From: G965229605 sp965229605
GTDB lineage: Bacteria; Pseudomonadota; Alphaproteobacteria; CBDDJK01
Direction: 5' to 3'
Assembly (NCBI GenBank): GCA_965229605.1
Contig: OZ245892.1
Span: forward strand, 1,240,001 to 1,304,000
Length of the DNA stretch: 64,000 bases
Position 1 is the first letter of the stretch. Each line of letters begins with the position of its first letter. Positions 44,295 to 53,663 of this stretch are shown piece after piece. Under the pieces are notes generated by a model that had not been told where the DNA came from, did not search any database, and saw only the letters and a list, made by a program, of their open reading frames with translations. The position numbers were made by a program, and so were the translations under genes.

Positions 44295-45176
44295 TTATTT
44301 TGCATCCGCATTGTAGGAAAAGCGCCAGGGGGCTGAGAGAAGCAGAAAGCGCAACCCGCGCGCCCGGGCGATCAGGGTAAGCTCGCTTTTCTGGGCCAGT
44401 TCCACGCCGAAGGCCGTAAAGCCGGAGCGTGAGACAAGCACCGGAATTCCCATCATCACGGTTTTGATCACCATTTCCGAGGTCAGCCGTCCGGTGGTAT
44501 AGAGGATTTTATCGTGCGGGCTGATTTTATGGGTAAACATATAGCCTGCAATCTTGTCGACAGCGTTATGTCGTCCGACATCTTCGATATAGAGAAGCGG
44601 GGTATTGCCCTGGCAGAGAACACAGCCGTGGATTGCCCCGGCCTTGAGATAGAGCGATGGGATGGTTGGCAGCATTCTGGTCAGAGCAAGCAGGTTGTCT
44701 TGTGTCATCATGCCTTCTGCGCGTGGCAGTTTGCGCTGGGCAAAACTATCCATGACATCCGCAAAAATAGTCCCTTGTGCGCAGCCCGATGTGCGGATCG
44801 TGCGTTTCATCCTGGCTTCAAAGCGGGTAGGCCGTTCGGTGCGCACAACAATCACGCCCAGATCATCATCATAATCAACGCCGGAGACAATATCATCTTC
44901 CAGCAGCAGGTTTTGATTGCGCAGATAGCCAACGCCCAGATATTCGGGGTAATCGCCAATCGTCATGATGGTCATGATTTCCTGGCTATTGAGATAGAGG
45001 GTCAAAGCCCGCTCGGTCACGGTTTGCAAGGTAATTTCGCGCCCGCGATGATCGAGCCCGACAAAGGGGCGGGTCAATCGGTCACTATCGGGATCAGGGG
45101 TGATCAAAAGCGATTGCGCCGAAAGGGGCGAAGAAGAAGCTGGAGGGGATGGGGAATCGGTCACTGACCTCCTCAT
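44295..45176 (-). CDS. fdhD: FdhD-family sulfurtransferase
   Basis: About 293 residues from MRRSVTDS, beginning eight bases after the SDR stop; an upstream in-frame start would overlap that gene. FdhD transfers sulfur from IscS to the bis-MGD cofactor of formate dehydrogenases. TSGCAQGTIF near residue 135 carries the key cysteine (the second cysteine of E. coli FdhD is absent) and YIEDVGRHNAVDKIAG and TTGRLTSEMV are signature motifs. No formate dehydrogenase is encoded in this window, so its client lies elsewhere. It is convergent with birA. Confidence 0.92.
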   Translation of the reverse strand: MRRSVTDSPSPPASSSPLSAQSLLITPDPDSDRLTRPFVGLDHRGREITLQTVTERALTLYLNSQEIMTIMTIGDYPEYLGVGYLRNQNLLLEDDIVSGVDYDDDLGVIVVRTERPTRFEARMKRTIRTSGCAQGTIFADVMDSFAQRKLPRAEGMMTQDNLLALTRMLPTIPSLYLKAGAIHGCVLCQGNTPLLYIEDVGRHNAVDKIAGYMFTHKISPHDKILYTTGRLTSEMVIKTVMMGIPVLVSRSGFTAFGVELAQKSELTLIARARGLRFLLLSAPWRFSYNADAK

Positions 45177-45183
45177 CCGATTA

Positions 45184-45948
45184 TCATTTAGGGCCCATAC
45201 GGATGGCCCCGTCCAGACGAATGACGGTGCCATTCAGCATCTGGTTTTCAATGATCGAGAGGGCAAGGCTGGCGAATTCATCTGCCCGCCCGAGGCGTGA
45301 TGGGTAAGGCACTTGTGCTGCAAGGGAATCTTGGACCTCTTGCGGCATGCCTTCCAGAAGCGGGGTCATAAAAATACCGGGTGCAATCGCCATGACCCTG
45401 ATTTTGTCTTTGGCGAGATCGCGGGCCATCGGCAGGGTTAAGCCGACGATTCCGCCTTTGGACGCCGCATAGGCGGTTTGCCCGATTTGCCCGTCATACG
45501 CCGCAACCGAGGCGGTATGAATAATGATTCCGTTTTCCTGATCATCGGCACTGTTCACACTGCTCATGCCAGCAGCCGCCTGACTGGCACATAGAAAAGA
45601 GCCAATCAGATTGATCCCGATGGTTTTTGAAAAAAGCCCAGGGTCATGCGGCACACCTTTCCGCGCTATCCGGGCTGCCGGGGCGATTCCGGCACAATTC
45701 ACCAATATCCGTTCTTGTCCATGCAGACTGCGGGCTTTTGAGAAGGCTTGTTCCACGTTATCCGGGTTCGATACATCACAGGCTATAAACTGACCGCCGG
45801 TTTCTTTGGCAACCGCCTGGCCTTTTGATTCATCAAGATCAAAAACCGCAACCTTTGCCCCTTTACGGGCAAGAGCAGCCGCCGTAGCCGCCCCAAGCCC
45901 AGAGGCTGCACCGGTTACAACCGCCGCTGTATCTTGCGTAATATGCAT
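45184..45948 (-). CDS. Short-chain dehydrogenase/reductase (type II hydroxyacyl-CoA dehydrogenase-like)
   Basis: About 254 residues from MHITQD. VTGAASGLGAATAAALA binds NAD(H), HTASVAAYDGQIGQTAYAASKGG contains catalytic Ser, Tyr and Lys (S near 155, YxxxK near 168), and PGIFMTPLLEGMP follows. The general shape resembles HSD17B10-type 3-hydroxyacyl-CoA dehydrogenases, including the PYPSRLGRADEFASLA end. A more general alcohol dehydrogenase function is possible. It lies between ndk and fdhD on the same strand. Confidence 0.85.
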   Translation of the reverse strand: MHITQDTAAVVTGAASGLGAATAAALARKGAKVAVFDLDESKGQAVAKETGGQFIACDVSNPDNVEQAFSKARSLHGQERILVNCAGIAPAARIARKGVPHDPGLFSKTIGINLIGSFLCASQAAAGMSSVNSADDQENGIIIHTASVAAYDGQIGQTAYAASKGGIVGLTLPMARDLAKDKIRVMAIAPGIFMTPLLEGMPQEVQDSLAAQVPYPSRLGRADEFASLALSIIENQMLNGTVIRLDGAIRMGPK

Positions 45949-46001
45949 ATCATCCCATCCGGCATATAAGATCAAACAGGCAGGAAAGCGGCGACAAATG
46001 C

Positions 46002-46424
46002 TTAGCCGACAATATCGCAGCCTGCAAAGAAATAGGCAATTTCCTGCGCGGCTGTTTCAGGCGCATCGGAGCCATGGACAGAATTGGCTTCAACCGATTC
46101 CCCAAATAACTTGCGGATAGTCCCGTCTTCGGCGTTTGCCGGGTTGGTCGCCCCCATCACATCACGATAGCGGGCAATCGCATTTTCGCCACGCAAAACC
46201 TGCACAACCACCGGGCCAGAGGTCATAAAGGCAACCAGATCAGAATAAAAGGCCCGTTCCTTATGCACTTCATAAAAGGTTTCGGCCATATCCTGCGTCA
46301 AATGCAGCCTTTTCTGGGCAATGATGGACAGGCCTGATTCTTCGATCAAGGCATTGATTTTTCCGGTGAGGTTGCGCCGGGTTGCATCAGGTTTGATGAT
46401 AGACAAAGTATGTTCAACAGCCAT
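46002..46424 (-). CDS. ndk: Nucleoside diphosphate kinase
   Basis: A 140-residue kinase that exchanges the gamma-phosphate between nucleoside triphosphates and diphosphates. TLSIIKPDATRRN near the start is the N-terminal signature and NSVHGSDAPETAAQEI has the phosphorylated histidine near residue 117. Length is normal. It lies 53 bases upstream of the SDR gene on the same strand. The 213 bases between it and htpG contain no gene I can support. Confidence 0.96.
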   Translation of the reverse strand: MAVEHTLSIIKPDATRRNLTGKINALIEESGLSIIAQKRLHLTQDMAETFYEVHKERAFYSDLVAFMTSGPVVVQVLRGENAIARYRDVMGATNPANAEDGTIRKLFGESVEANSVHGSDAPETAAQEIAYFFAGCDIVG

Positions 46425-46637
46425 AAAGATATATCCTTAATTTGAGGGGGGAGAAACGCAGGAAAATCCTGATCTTATATCCCCGTTAAAAAAACCTCCC
46501 GCTGAAAATTTCCTGCTTTACGCAACAAAATTTTCACAGGTGATGTATACAGAAAAACTGCGGTTTGCAAGGCGTTAAGGGGTTAGAATTGGCGTTTATC
46601 CCGTATTCGCTTATACATTTGGAGGCTTTTACGGATT

Positions 46638-48590
46638 CTAGACACTATTCAGGATAAGCCGGTTAAGGCGGCGGGCAAAGGCTGGCGGGTCAACCGGAGC
46701 TTCGCCTTCAAGCAGGCGGGCCTGGTCATAAAGAAGATAAGCCGCATCCTTGACTTTTTCCTGGTCAGAATCTGCGCTTTCATTGCTGGCATATTTGAGC
46801 AGTCCTTTGATCAGGTCATGCCCGGGGTTGATTTCAAGGATGCGCTCGGCCTTAAAATCAAGTGACTGGCGGTGCTGGCGCATCAATCGCTCCAAGTGCA
46901 AATCAGGGCCATCGCTTCCCGAGACCAGACAGACTGGTGAATCGGTTAAACGTTGCGAACAGACAACATCGCTGACCAGCTCGCCAAGATTGGCCTTGAA
47001 AGCCTGCAAAAGAGGTTGAAGGGCTTTTTCGCTTTCAGCCGCATCAGTCTTTTTTGTATCCTTTGAGGTTCCATCAGCTTTGTCATCGGACTCATCAAGG
47101 CGCGGCAAATCATCAAGATCGCTGCCCGCACGCGTCACCGAGGTAAAGGGCAAATCAGCATAGGTGCCAACATAGCCCACCCAGAATTCATCCACCGGAT
47201 CGGTAAAGAGCAAGACATCAATGCCGCGCGCCTTGAAGCCTTCCAGATGCGGGCTGGCAAGCAGAGCTTTTTCGTCTTCTCCGGAAAGATAATAGATCGC
47301 CTTTTGGCCCTCTTTCATGGATTCTTTATAGGATTCCAGACTGATCCAGGAGTCCGGCCCGCTTTTGACCGAATGAAAGCGCGACAGAGCCAGCAAAGGG
47401 GCGCGATCCGTATCAAGCTCGCACAGGCCTTCTTTCAAAACCAGTCCAAATGTTTTCCAGAAATTCAGGTAATCTTCCGGGGTTTCCTCTGCCCGCTTTT
47501 TCAAGGCATCAAGCACACGCCGGACCAGACCACTGCGAATGCGCCCGATCACCGGGTTATTTTGAAGCATTTCACGCGATACATTCAGCGGCAAATCTTC
47601 GGAATCCACCACCCCGCGCAAAAACCGTAGCCAGGCCGGGACCAGCTGTTCACAATGGTCTGTGATAAAAACGCGCTTTACATAAAGTTTCAGACGATTG
47701 GAGCGTTCAGGATGAAAAAGATCATAAGGCCGTTCACTGGGGATATATATCAGGCCTTGATATTCGATCATGCCTTCGGCTTTGAAATGCATGCTTTCCC
47801 ACGGTTCATCAAAAGCATGTGCGGTATGGCGATAGAACTCGCGGTGCTGATCGTCTGTAATCTTGTCCTTGGGCAAGGTCCATAAAGCGGTGGCCTGATT
47901 CAATAATTCAGGCTCCTCCCCGTCAAGCAGATGAATCGGAAAAGGAATATGGTTTGAATAAGTCTCGACAATGCGGCGTATCCTTGCAGGTTCAAGAAAC
48001 TCATCACTCTCCGCCTTCATGGAAAGAATAATATCGGTGCCGACCATATCCCGGCTGGCGGGCTCAAGCGTAAAGCCTTCGCGCCCGTCGCTGATCCAGG
48101 CATGGGCTTTGTCCGACCCGGCCGGTCTGGAGACCACCCGCACCCGGTCTGCCACCATAAAAGCCGAATAAAACCCGACCCCGAATTGTCCGATCAAGTT
48201 AACATCGCTCTTTTTATCACCGCTTATGCCTTCCAGAAAAGCACTGGTGCCAGACCGGGCAAGCGTGCCAAGATTTTCTTCCAGCGTGGCCTTGTCCATG
48301 CCAATGCCATTATCAGAAACCGTCAGCAAGCGGGCTTCTTTGTCCAGCCGCAATGTCACGCCCAACTCATCCGATGTCGCCAGATCAGGCTGCGAAATCG
48401 ATTCATAACGCCGCCGGTCACAGGCATCGGCCGCGTTGGAAATCAATTCGCGCAGAAAAATTTCCCGCTCGGAATAAAGTGCATGGGTGACGATATCCAG
48501 CAGACGACCAACTTCTGCCTGAAAAGGCTTGGTTGCAGCAGATTTGGTTTTTCGTTTGGTTTCAGACTTTTTAACGGCTTCTTTGACCAT
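46638..48590 (-). CDS. htpG: Chaperone HtpG (Hsp90)
   Basis: A 650-residue Hsp90 homologue. REIFLRELISNAADACDRRR near residue 45, SDNGIGMDKATLEENLGTLARSGT near residue 95 and GQFGVGFYSAFMVAD near residue 135 are the GHKL ATP-binding motifs. The middle and dimerisation domains follow. The first 20 residues are unusually basic (KKSETKRKTK), an extension beyond typical HtpG. A possible heat-shock-type promoter lies upstream. It assists folding of client proteins in the cytoplasm. Confidence 0.96.
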   Translation of the reverse strand: MVKEAVKKSETKRKTKSAATKPFQAEVGRLLDIVTHALYSEREIFLRELISNAADACDRRRYESISQPDLATSDELGVTLRLDKEARLLTVSDNGIGMDKATLEENLGTLARSGTSAFLEGISGDKKSDVNLIGQFGVGFYSAFMVADRVRVVSRPAGSDKAHAWISDGREGFTLEPASRDMVGTDIILSMKAESDEFLEPARIRRIVETYSNHIPFPIHLLDGEEPELLNQATALWTLPKDKITDDQHREFYRHTAHAFDEPWESMHFKAEGMIEYQGLIYIPSERPYDLFHPERSNRLKLYVKRVFITDHCEQLVPAWLRFLRGVVDSEDLPLNVSREMLQNNPVIGRIRSGLVRRVLDALKKRAEETPEDYLNFWKTFGLVLKEGLCELDTDRAPLLALSRFHSVKSGPDSWISLESYKESMKEGQKAIYYLSGEDEKALLASPHLEGFKARGIDVLLFTDPVDEFWVGYVGTYADLPFTSVTRAGSDLDDLPRLDESDDKADGTSKDTKKTDAAESEKALQPLLQAFKANLGELVSDVVCSQRLTDSPVCLVSGSDGPDLHLERLMRQHRQSLDFKAERILEINPGHDLIKGLLKYASNESADSDQEKVKDAAYLLYDQARLLEGEAPVDPPAFARRLNRLILNSV

Positions 48591-48723
48591 GTAGCCCCCT
48601 AAAGCAGATCAGAAAATAGATAGAAGATATGTGAATAATCGGCTTTATATGTAAGCTAGGATTTTCTTTTGACAAGGGTCAAGCAGCAGGATCTCTGCTC
48701 TTTTTCCCCAGAATAATATCCGC

Positions 48724-49755
48724 TTAAAAGGTGAGGACAATCTTGCCTATATGCTGGTTGCTTTCCATCAGCCGGTGTGCGTCTGCGGCCTGATCACACG
48801 GGAAGGATTTATGTAAAATCGGCCCCATTTTCCCCTGTTCGATCAAAGGCCAGACATCGCGCTTTAACCCTTGCGCGATACGGTTTTTGGCTTCAACCGA
48901 TTGCGGTCGCAAGGTGGACCCCATGATGGTATGGCGTTTCAGCATCAGCTTGCGCATGTCAAAATCAGTCTGGCTGCCCTTTTGCACCGCGATCACGACC
49001 AGCCGCCCGTCCATTGCCAGACAGGACAGATTGGAGTCAAAATAAGGTGCGCCAACCATATCAACCACCATATCTACCCCGCGCCCGTCTGTGGCCTCCA
49101 GGGTTTTATTCACCCAGTCTTCCTCGGCATAGTTAAACGCCTCTGTCGCGCCGAGTTTTCGGCAAGCCGCACATTTTTCTGTAGTCCGGGCGGTTGTAAA
49201 AACCGTTGCCCCCATCAGATGGGCCAGCTGAATAGCCGTTGTTCCGATCCCGCTGGAGCCGCCATGGATTAAAACAGTTTCGCCTGCGCTTAGCCTGCCG
49301 CGCATAAACAGGTTGGAATAGACCGTAAAGGTTGTTTCGGGCAAAGCCGCCGCATGAACAAGGTCCAGCCCGCCTGGAATCGGCAGGATATGACCAATCG
49401 GGGCCAGCGCATAGCCTGCATAACCCCCACCCGGGGTCAAGGCCGTGGCCTGATCACCCACCTGCCATTGTGTGCTGTTCTGTGTATCGGGGGAAGATTC
49501 TCCTATCGCGACAATTTCGCCCGCGACTTCAAGGCCGGGAAGCGGGCTGGCCCCTGGCGGCGGTGGATAAAGGCCCGCACGCTGAAGACAATCAGGCCGG
49601 TTGACACCGGCTGCCGCCACTTTGATCAAAACTTCTCCGGGTCCCGGGGCGGGAATCGGCAAACGACCAAGCGTCAGGACATCCGGTCCGCCAGGTTCCT
49701 TGATGGTTACCCCCCACATATCGGGGCCAATATCAGATGAAATATCTTTTGCCAT
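48724..49755 (-). CDS. NAD(P)H quinone oxidoreductase (PIG3-like)
   Basis: About 343 residues from MAKDIS; an earlier in-frame start adds 16 residues overlapping ispG. The MDR-superfamily fold is visible: ITIKEPGGPDVL-type N-terminus, GVNRPDCLQRAGLYPPPPGA near residue 70, and ILIHGGSSGIGTTAIQLA for NADPH binding. The sequence resembles PIG3/QOR-type oxidoreductases, which lack the catalytic zinc. It starts 20 bases after ispG on the same strand. The natural substrate is unknown. Confidence 0.87.
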   Translation of the reverse strand: MAKDISSDIGPDMWGVTIKEPGGPDVLTLGRLPIPAPGPGEVLIKVAAAGVNRPDCLQRAGLYPPPPGASPLPGLEVAGEIVAIGESSPDTQNSTQWQVGDQATALTPGGGYAGYALAPIGHILPIPGGLDLVHAAALPETTFTVYSNLFMRGRLSAGETVLIHGGSSGIGTTAIQLAHLMGATVFTTARTTEKCAACRKLGATEAFNYAEEDWVNKTLEATDGRGVDMVVDMVGAPYFDSNLSCLAMDGRLVVIAVQKGSQTDFDMRKLMLKRHTIMGSTLRPQSVEAKNRIAQGLKRDVWPLIEQGKMGPILHKSFPCDQAADAHRLMESNQHIGKIVLTF

Positions 49756-49774
49756 TATACCGTTGCATCCTTTT

Positions 49775-50929
49775 TTAATGGTTATCAACCGTCTTTTGTT
49801 CACGAATTAAACGGGCGCGTTCTTCAACCAGCCCAACCAGATGATCAATCAGGCCTTCTTCTTTATTTTCAATAAAACGGTGATCCGGCTTCCCCATACG
49901 ATAGACCATATGGGTGCCCCGCCCGCCGCCTGTCAGCCCGACATCGGTCAGTTTGGCCTCTCCCGGGCCATTTACCACACAGCCAATGACGGATAGCGTA
50001 ATCGGTTCATGGATATGCGACAGGCGGTCTTCTAGCGTGCGCACGGTGGCAATCACGTCAAACTGCTGGCGCGCACAAGAAGGACAAGCCACAACATTCA
50101 CCCCGCGATGCCGCAAGCCAAGAGATTTCAGGATATCAAAGCCCACCCGGACCTCTTCTTCGGGCGGGGCCGATAGAGACACCCGCAGCGTATCGCCAAT
50201 GCCTTCAAAAAGCAGAAGCCCGATACCGATGGACGATTTCACCGTGCCAATCCGCATGCCTCCCGCTTCGGTGACGCCAAGATGCAGCGGCACGTCAAGG
50301 ATTTCAGCGACCTGCCGATAAGCCGCAATCGCCAAAAGCGGATCAGAGGCTTTCAATGACAGTTTAAATTCATGAAAATCAAGGTCTTGCAAAAGACTGG
50401 CCTGGTCGCAGGCGCTTTCAACCAGAGCTTCTGGACAAGGTTCACCGTATTTTTCCAGCAAATGCCGTTCAAGTGAGCCTCCATTAACGCCGATACGAAT
50501 AGAAGCTCCGGCATCGCGGGCAGCTGAAACCACCTCGGCCACGCGTTGCTTGCTGCCAATATTGCCCGGATTGATCCGCAGACAGGCCGCTCCTGCTTTT
50601 GCTGCCTCAATCGCCCGGCGATAGTGAAAATGAATGTCCGCAATAATCGGGACCGGCGATTCTTTAACGATCTGCTTTAAAGCGGTCGTTGATTCCTGAT
50701 CCGGGCAGGACACCCGCACAAGGTCAGCCCCCACAGCCGCAGCAGCCTGAATTTGTGCCAACGTTGCCTTGACATCACCCGTTGGCGTGTTGGTCATGGT
50801 CTGCACGGCTATCGGGGCTCCGCCTCCAACCTTCACGCCGCCAACACTGATCTGGCGGGTTTGTTTGCGCGGAATAAAACGGTAGGGCCGTATGTTCTGT
50901 GACAAATTCTGATTCAAATTTTCTTGCAT
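49775..50929 (-). CDS. ispG: 4-hydroxy-3-methylbut-2-en-1-yl diphosphate synthase
   Basis: A 384-residue MEP-pathway enzyme that reductively opens methylerythritol cyclodiphosphate, using a [4Fe-4S] cluster. VQTMTNTPTGDV near the start, NIGSKQRVAEVV near residue 120, and the cluster ligands in VVACPSCARQQFDV and IGCVVNGPGEA are diagnostic. Length is normal. It heads a short operon with the quinone oxidoreductase gene and diverges from a LysE-type exporter, with an inverted repeat in the gap. Confidence 0.96.
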   Translation of the reverse strand: MQENLNQNLSQNIRPYRFIPRKQTRQISVGGVKVGGGAPIAVQTMTNTPTGDVKATLAQIQAAAAVGADLVRVSCPDQESTTALKQIVKESPVPIIADIHFHYRRAIEAAKAGAACLRINPGNIGSKQRVAEVVSAARDAGASIRIGVNGGSLERHLLEKYGEPCPEALVESACDQASLLQDLDFHEFKLSLKASDPLLAIAAYRQVAEILDVPLHLGVTEAGGMRIGTVKSSIGIGLLLFEGIGDTLRVSLSAPPEEEVRVGFDILKSLGLRHRGVNVVACPSCARQQFDVIATVRTLEDRLSHIHEPITLSVIGCVVNGPGEAKLTDVGLTGGGRGTHMVYRMGKPDHRFIENKEEGLIDHLVGLVEERARLIREQKTVDNH

Positions 50930-50961
50930 GGACTTTATCTAGTATGTTCTATGCGGCAAGA

Positions 50962-50982
50962 CAATTACTATAAAGATAATTG
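50962..50982. promoter_or_regulatory. Inverted repeat between ispG and the exporter gene
   Basis: CAATTA and TAATTG are separated by nine bases in the divergent interval. It could be a binding site or stem-loop in a leader. No further support. Confidence 0.35.
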
Positions 50983-51057
50983 CTGGCGCGCAAAATAGTC
51001 TGTAATTGCATAAAGGCTCCCTCCTCTGTGGTGTTCGCTACTATTCTATTCGCTATC

Positions 51058-51663
51058 ATGCTCAATGAATTTCTGCTGATGTCTCTGGTCGTCGTCCTGG
51101 TCCCCGGTGCCGGTGTTATCTATACACTTGCAACCGCCCTGGGACGCGGATTCAGACCAGGCTTCATCGCCGCCTTCGGATGCACACTCGGCATTGTCCC
51201 CGCCGTTATCGTCACCCTGATCGGAGTCGATATCCTCTCAAATACCAGCGCACAGGCTTTGCAAACCCTCAAATACGCCGGAATACTCTATCTGCTCTAT
51301 ATGGCCTGGGGCTTTGTCCGACACAATAGCCCCCTCAATCTATCCAGAACAACAACCAAGACCTCTGCGCTGGAAATTATCCTCAGCGGAATCCTCATCA
51401 ATGTGCTCAACCCCAAACTGTTCTTCTTCTTCTTCGTCTTCCTCCCCCAGTTCATCACACCCGATATCGAAAATATAACCCTCTATCTCGCATTCCTCGC
51501 CAGCATCTTTGTCGCTATGACCTTCGTCATATTTACAGGATATGCCGCATCAGCCTCCTTGATCTCAGGCTATATAATCAACCAGCCCCATATCATGAAA
51601 TGGATCCAATACGGATTCGCCAGTGCCTTTGTCCTCTTCGCCATACAACTCCTGATTGGATGA
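51058..51663 (+). CDS. LysE-family amino acid exporter
   Basis: About 201 residues from MLNEFLL. Six hydrophobic helices are expected; VPGAGVIYTLATALGRGFRPG near residue 15 is the LysE/RhtB signature region, INVLNPKLFFFFFVFLPQFI near residue 117 the second conserved part. The family exports amino acids or similar solutes across the inner membrane. It diverges from ispG. It is the last clear chromosomal gene before the integrase module. Confidence 0.87.
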   Translation: MLNEFLLMSLVVVLVPGAGVIYTLATALGRGFRPGFIAAFGCTLGIVPAVIVTLIGVDILSNTSAQALQTLKYAGILYLLYMAWGFVRHNSPLNLSRTTTKTSALEIILSGILINVLNPKLFFFFFVFLPQFITPDIENITLYLAFLASIFVAMTFVIFTGYAASASLISGYIINQPHIMKWIQYGFASAFVLFAIQLLIG

Positions 51664-51730
51664 TATATGTGCCGGGACTCCTTCCCAGCATAGACAATAA
51701 CTCAAAAAAATACCCCTTCTGGACCATTTC

Positions 51731-51747
51731 TTGCAGTTAAACTGCAA
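51731..51747. other. 17-bp perfect palindrome near the island edge
   Basis: TTGCAGTT-A-AACTGCAA lies between the exporter and the excisionase-like gene. A binding site for the excisionase or a hairpin is possible; no T-run follows, so a terminator is unlikely. Confidence 0.4.
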
Positions 51748-51839
51748 ATGACACGCCAAGAGATCGCTGGCAAGAAGCCGCTGGCTTCCCGCTTGCTACT
51801 CAAAATGCGCCAGATAATTGATTTAAATATCACCCCTTT

Positions 51840-52247
51840 ATGCTTAAAAAAGACAAACCTAACAACGATTTAGATGAATTAGCCGCTGGCATCGGTGTGC
51901 CACTACTCGCACGCTACTCAGAAAAAGAAGCCGCGACCATCCTCGGGGTTTCCGCAAGCACCTTGCAGCGTATCCGCCTCGCCGGACATATCGCCTTCTT
52001 GCAGGTGAGCGAAAGACGTATTCAATATTTCGGACGGCATTTGCTGGACTATCTTCTTGGGCAGGAAAGGAGTACGACATGCCAAAAAACCAACAGAAAA
52101 ATCTCACCTTCCAGCTTGAAGGCTACTGGCTCTCGAGGCGAGCCAACAACGCAAGCTGGCACCGAACCTGGCTTGATGAAGGTACTGGGCAGACAAGATA
52201 TTCTAGCCTCGGCACGACGGATTTTGATAGAGCCAAAAAGAGATTAA
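51840..52247 (+). CDS. Excisionase-like helix-turn-helix protein
   Basis: A 135-residue frame whose first half is a MerR/excisionase-type domain (YSEKEAATILGVSASTLQRI near residue 27, RIQYFGRHLLDYLL near residue 60). The second half overlaps the integrase gene by 169 bases in another frame and has no domain, so the original stop may have been lost. The integrase start lies where a normal excisionase would end. It is likely to control excision or expression of the neighbouring integrase; this is inferred from the domain and order. Confidence 0.6.
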   Translation: MLKKDKPNNDLDELAAGIGVPLLARYSEKEAATILGVSASTLQRIRLAGHIAFLQVSERRIQYFGRHLLDYLLGQERSTTCQKTNRKISPSSLKATGSRGEPTTQAGTEPGLMKVLGRQDILASARRILIEPKRD

Positions 52248-53218
52248 CAGACTGGTATATTGTTAACCGAAAGCCGGTACAGGAAGAACCGGAGAATGCT
52301 TTGCTTTGCGATATTCTGGCGCGCTATTGGGCGGGGCATGCCAGATATATTGCGTCGTGTGACCGCACAGGGATTGCCCTTGGCTACTGGGTGGATTTTT
52401 GGCAGGAGAGGACATTGGCTGATGTGCGCCCAATTGTCGAGCAAGAGGCTTTTCACCAATGGCTTTTGGCCAAAGGCATGAAAGTTACGACGGTCAGTCG
52501 AGTCCTGGGTGTGGGACGAGCAGCCATCAATCGGGCGTGGAAGCGCGGCGAGATCAAAAACCCGCCTTTTATTCAGGAAATAGCGACTGCGCAGGATAAG
52601 CAAGCCGCTCCGCCAAAAGGGCGAACAATGGAGCCCGCCGAGGTTGCACGGCTTTTTGAAGCCAGCACGCATGCGCCGCTTCAAGCGTTTGTTGTGCTGC
52701 TGGTTGCAACAGCTGCCCGCCCCAGTGCTATTCTGGAGTTAACGCTGGCTCAATGCGATGTCAAAAATCGCCTGATTGACCTCAACCCGCGAGGGCGCGT
52801 GCAAAATAAAAAATATCGCCCAACGCTTCGGATGCCTGAAAGCGTGGTGCCGCTTTTGCAAAACTTGCATAATTGCCACTCGCCAGACATGCATGTCGTG
52901 GGCGAAAGTGATAGCCCGATCTTAGATGTCAAAAGGCCCTGGGATGCCGCAAGGAAAAGGGCCTGGCTTGATGATGAGGTCCGCCCCTATAGTCTTCGTC
53001 ATACGATGGCGCGGTGGTTGCGCAAGCAAGGCGTTCCGGCGTGGGAAGTCTCGGCACAGCTGGGGCATAAGCAAAAAGGCTTGGGCATTACCGAGATCTA
53101 TGCCCCGCACGATCCCAGCTATCTTTCAAAAAGCACGAAAGCCATTGATTCTTTTTTTGGCCTTTTGCGCAGCAACTGCCTGCCACTTGACAGCTTCCTG
53201 AGCCTGCCCAACCGTTGA
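52079..53218 (+). CDS. Tyrosine recombinase / phage-type integrase
   Basis: A 379-residue site-specific recombinase. The N-terminal part (to about residue 175) is a DNA-binding and core-binding region; the catalytic part has ARPSAIL with the first arginine near residue 213, YSLRHTMARW with His and second Arg near 305, QLGHKQ near 327 and the nucleophilic Tyr in EIYAPHD near 341. GGAAAGGAG lies before its start. It marks a mobile island, and a tRNA-Val gene lies about 4 kb downstream. The boundary repeats were not found. Confidence 0.93.
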   Translation: MPKNQQKNLTFQLEGYWLSRRANNASWHRTWLDEGTGQTRYSSLGTTDFDRAKKRLTDWYIVNRKPVQEEPENALLCDILARYWAGHARYIASCDRTGIALGYWVDFWQERTLADVRPIVEQEAFHQWLLAKGMKVTTVSRVLGVGRAAINRAWKRGEIKNPPFIQEIATAQDKQAAPPKGRTMEPAEVARLFEASTHAPLQAFVVLLVATAARPSAILELTLAQCDVKNRLIDLNPRGRVQNKKYRPTLRMPESVVPLLQNLHNCHSPDMHVVGESDSPILDVKRPWDAARKRAWLDDEVRPYSLRHTMARWLRKQGVPAWEVSAQLGHKQKGLGITEIYAPHDPSYLSKSTKAIDSFFGLLRSNCLPLDSFLSLPNR

Positions 53219-53236
53219 TTTTAAAGCCAGAGCCCT

Positions 53237-53521
53237 TTACTTCAGAAGCTGAAAAGCCATCATTGCAGCCAGCAGGGCTGTGAAATGGACAACCAGCAAG
53301 CTGCCCGTCCAGATTTTTAGGCGCATTTCAGATTCTTTCAAGTCGCGCTTGTTCGCAAGCTGAGTCTCTACCAGATTAGCCTGTTCATCAGCCAAGACCT
53401 CGGCTTGTTCAACCGGCATTCCGGCCTTGGTCAATCGTTTGACAAACTGATGCGTGTCAAATGCAATCGCTCGACCTGTGCGGACCCCATAGGTAGAACT
53501 GTCTAAAGTTTCTGTTGCCAT
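53237..53521 (-). CDS. DUF1640/CCDC90-like membrane protein
   Basis: About 94 residues from MATETLDS. THQFVKRLTKAGMPVEQAEVL near residue 25 and QANLVETQLANKRDL are the DUF1640 helical segments, and a C-terminal hydrophobic helix ends the protein. It is related in shape to the coiled-coil protein at 37.7 kb, but much shorter. It lies next to the integrase, on the opposite strand. Function is unknown. Confidence 0.7.
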   Translation of the reverse strand: MATETLDSSTYGVRTGRAIAFDTHQFVKRLTKAGMPVEQAEVLADEQANLVETQLANKRDLKESEMRLKIWTGSLLVVHFTALLAAMMAFQLLK

Positions 53522-53663
53522 ATTGTTTATATGCACCGGCTTTTGGTGTGCGTCAACCCGCCCCTCCTCAAAAACAAGGCATAACTTGGGGCTGGACAAA
53601 GTGAAAATAATTCAGCTTTATTCAGGCAAAAATAGATGTGTTTTCCTTGGGGGCTCAACTAAA

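Noticed and set aside
46440..46560. Terminator of htpG between htpG and ndk
   Set aside because: An inverted repeat (TGAAAATTT/AAATTTTCA) and a T-run exist, but the T-run is separated from the stem by a GC-rich stretch, so it does not look like a standard terminator.
48646..48683. Heat-shock (RpoH) promoter before htpG
   Set aside because: CTTGTC and an AT-rich CTTACATATA are present but the spacing of about 15 bases is short of the usual value; I note it only as a weak candidate.
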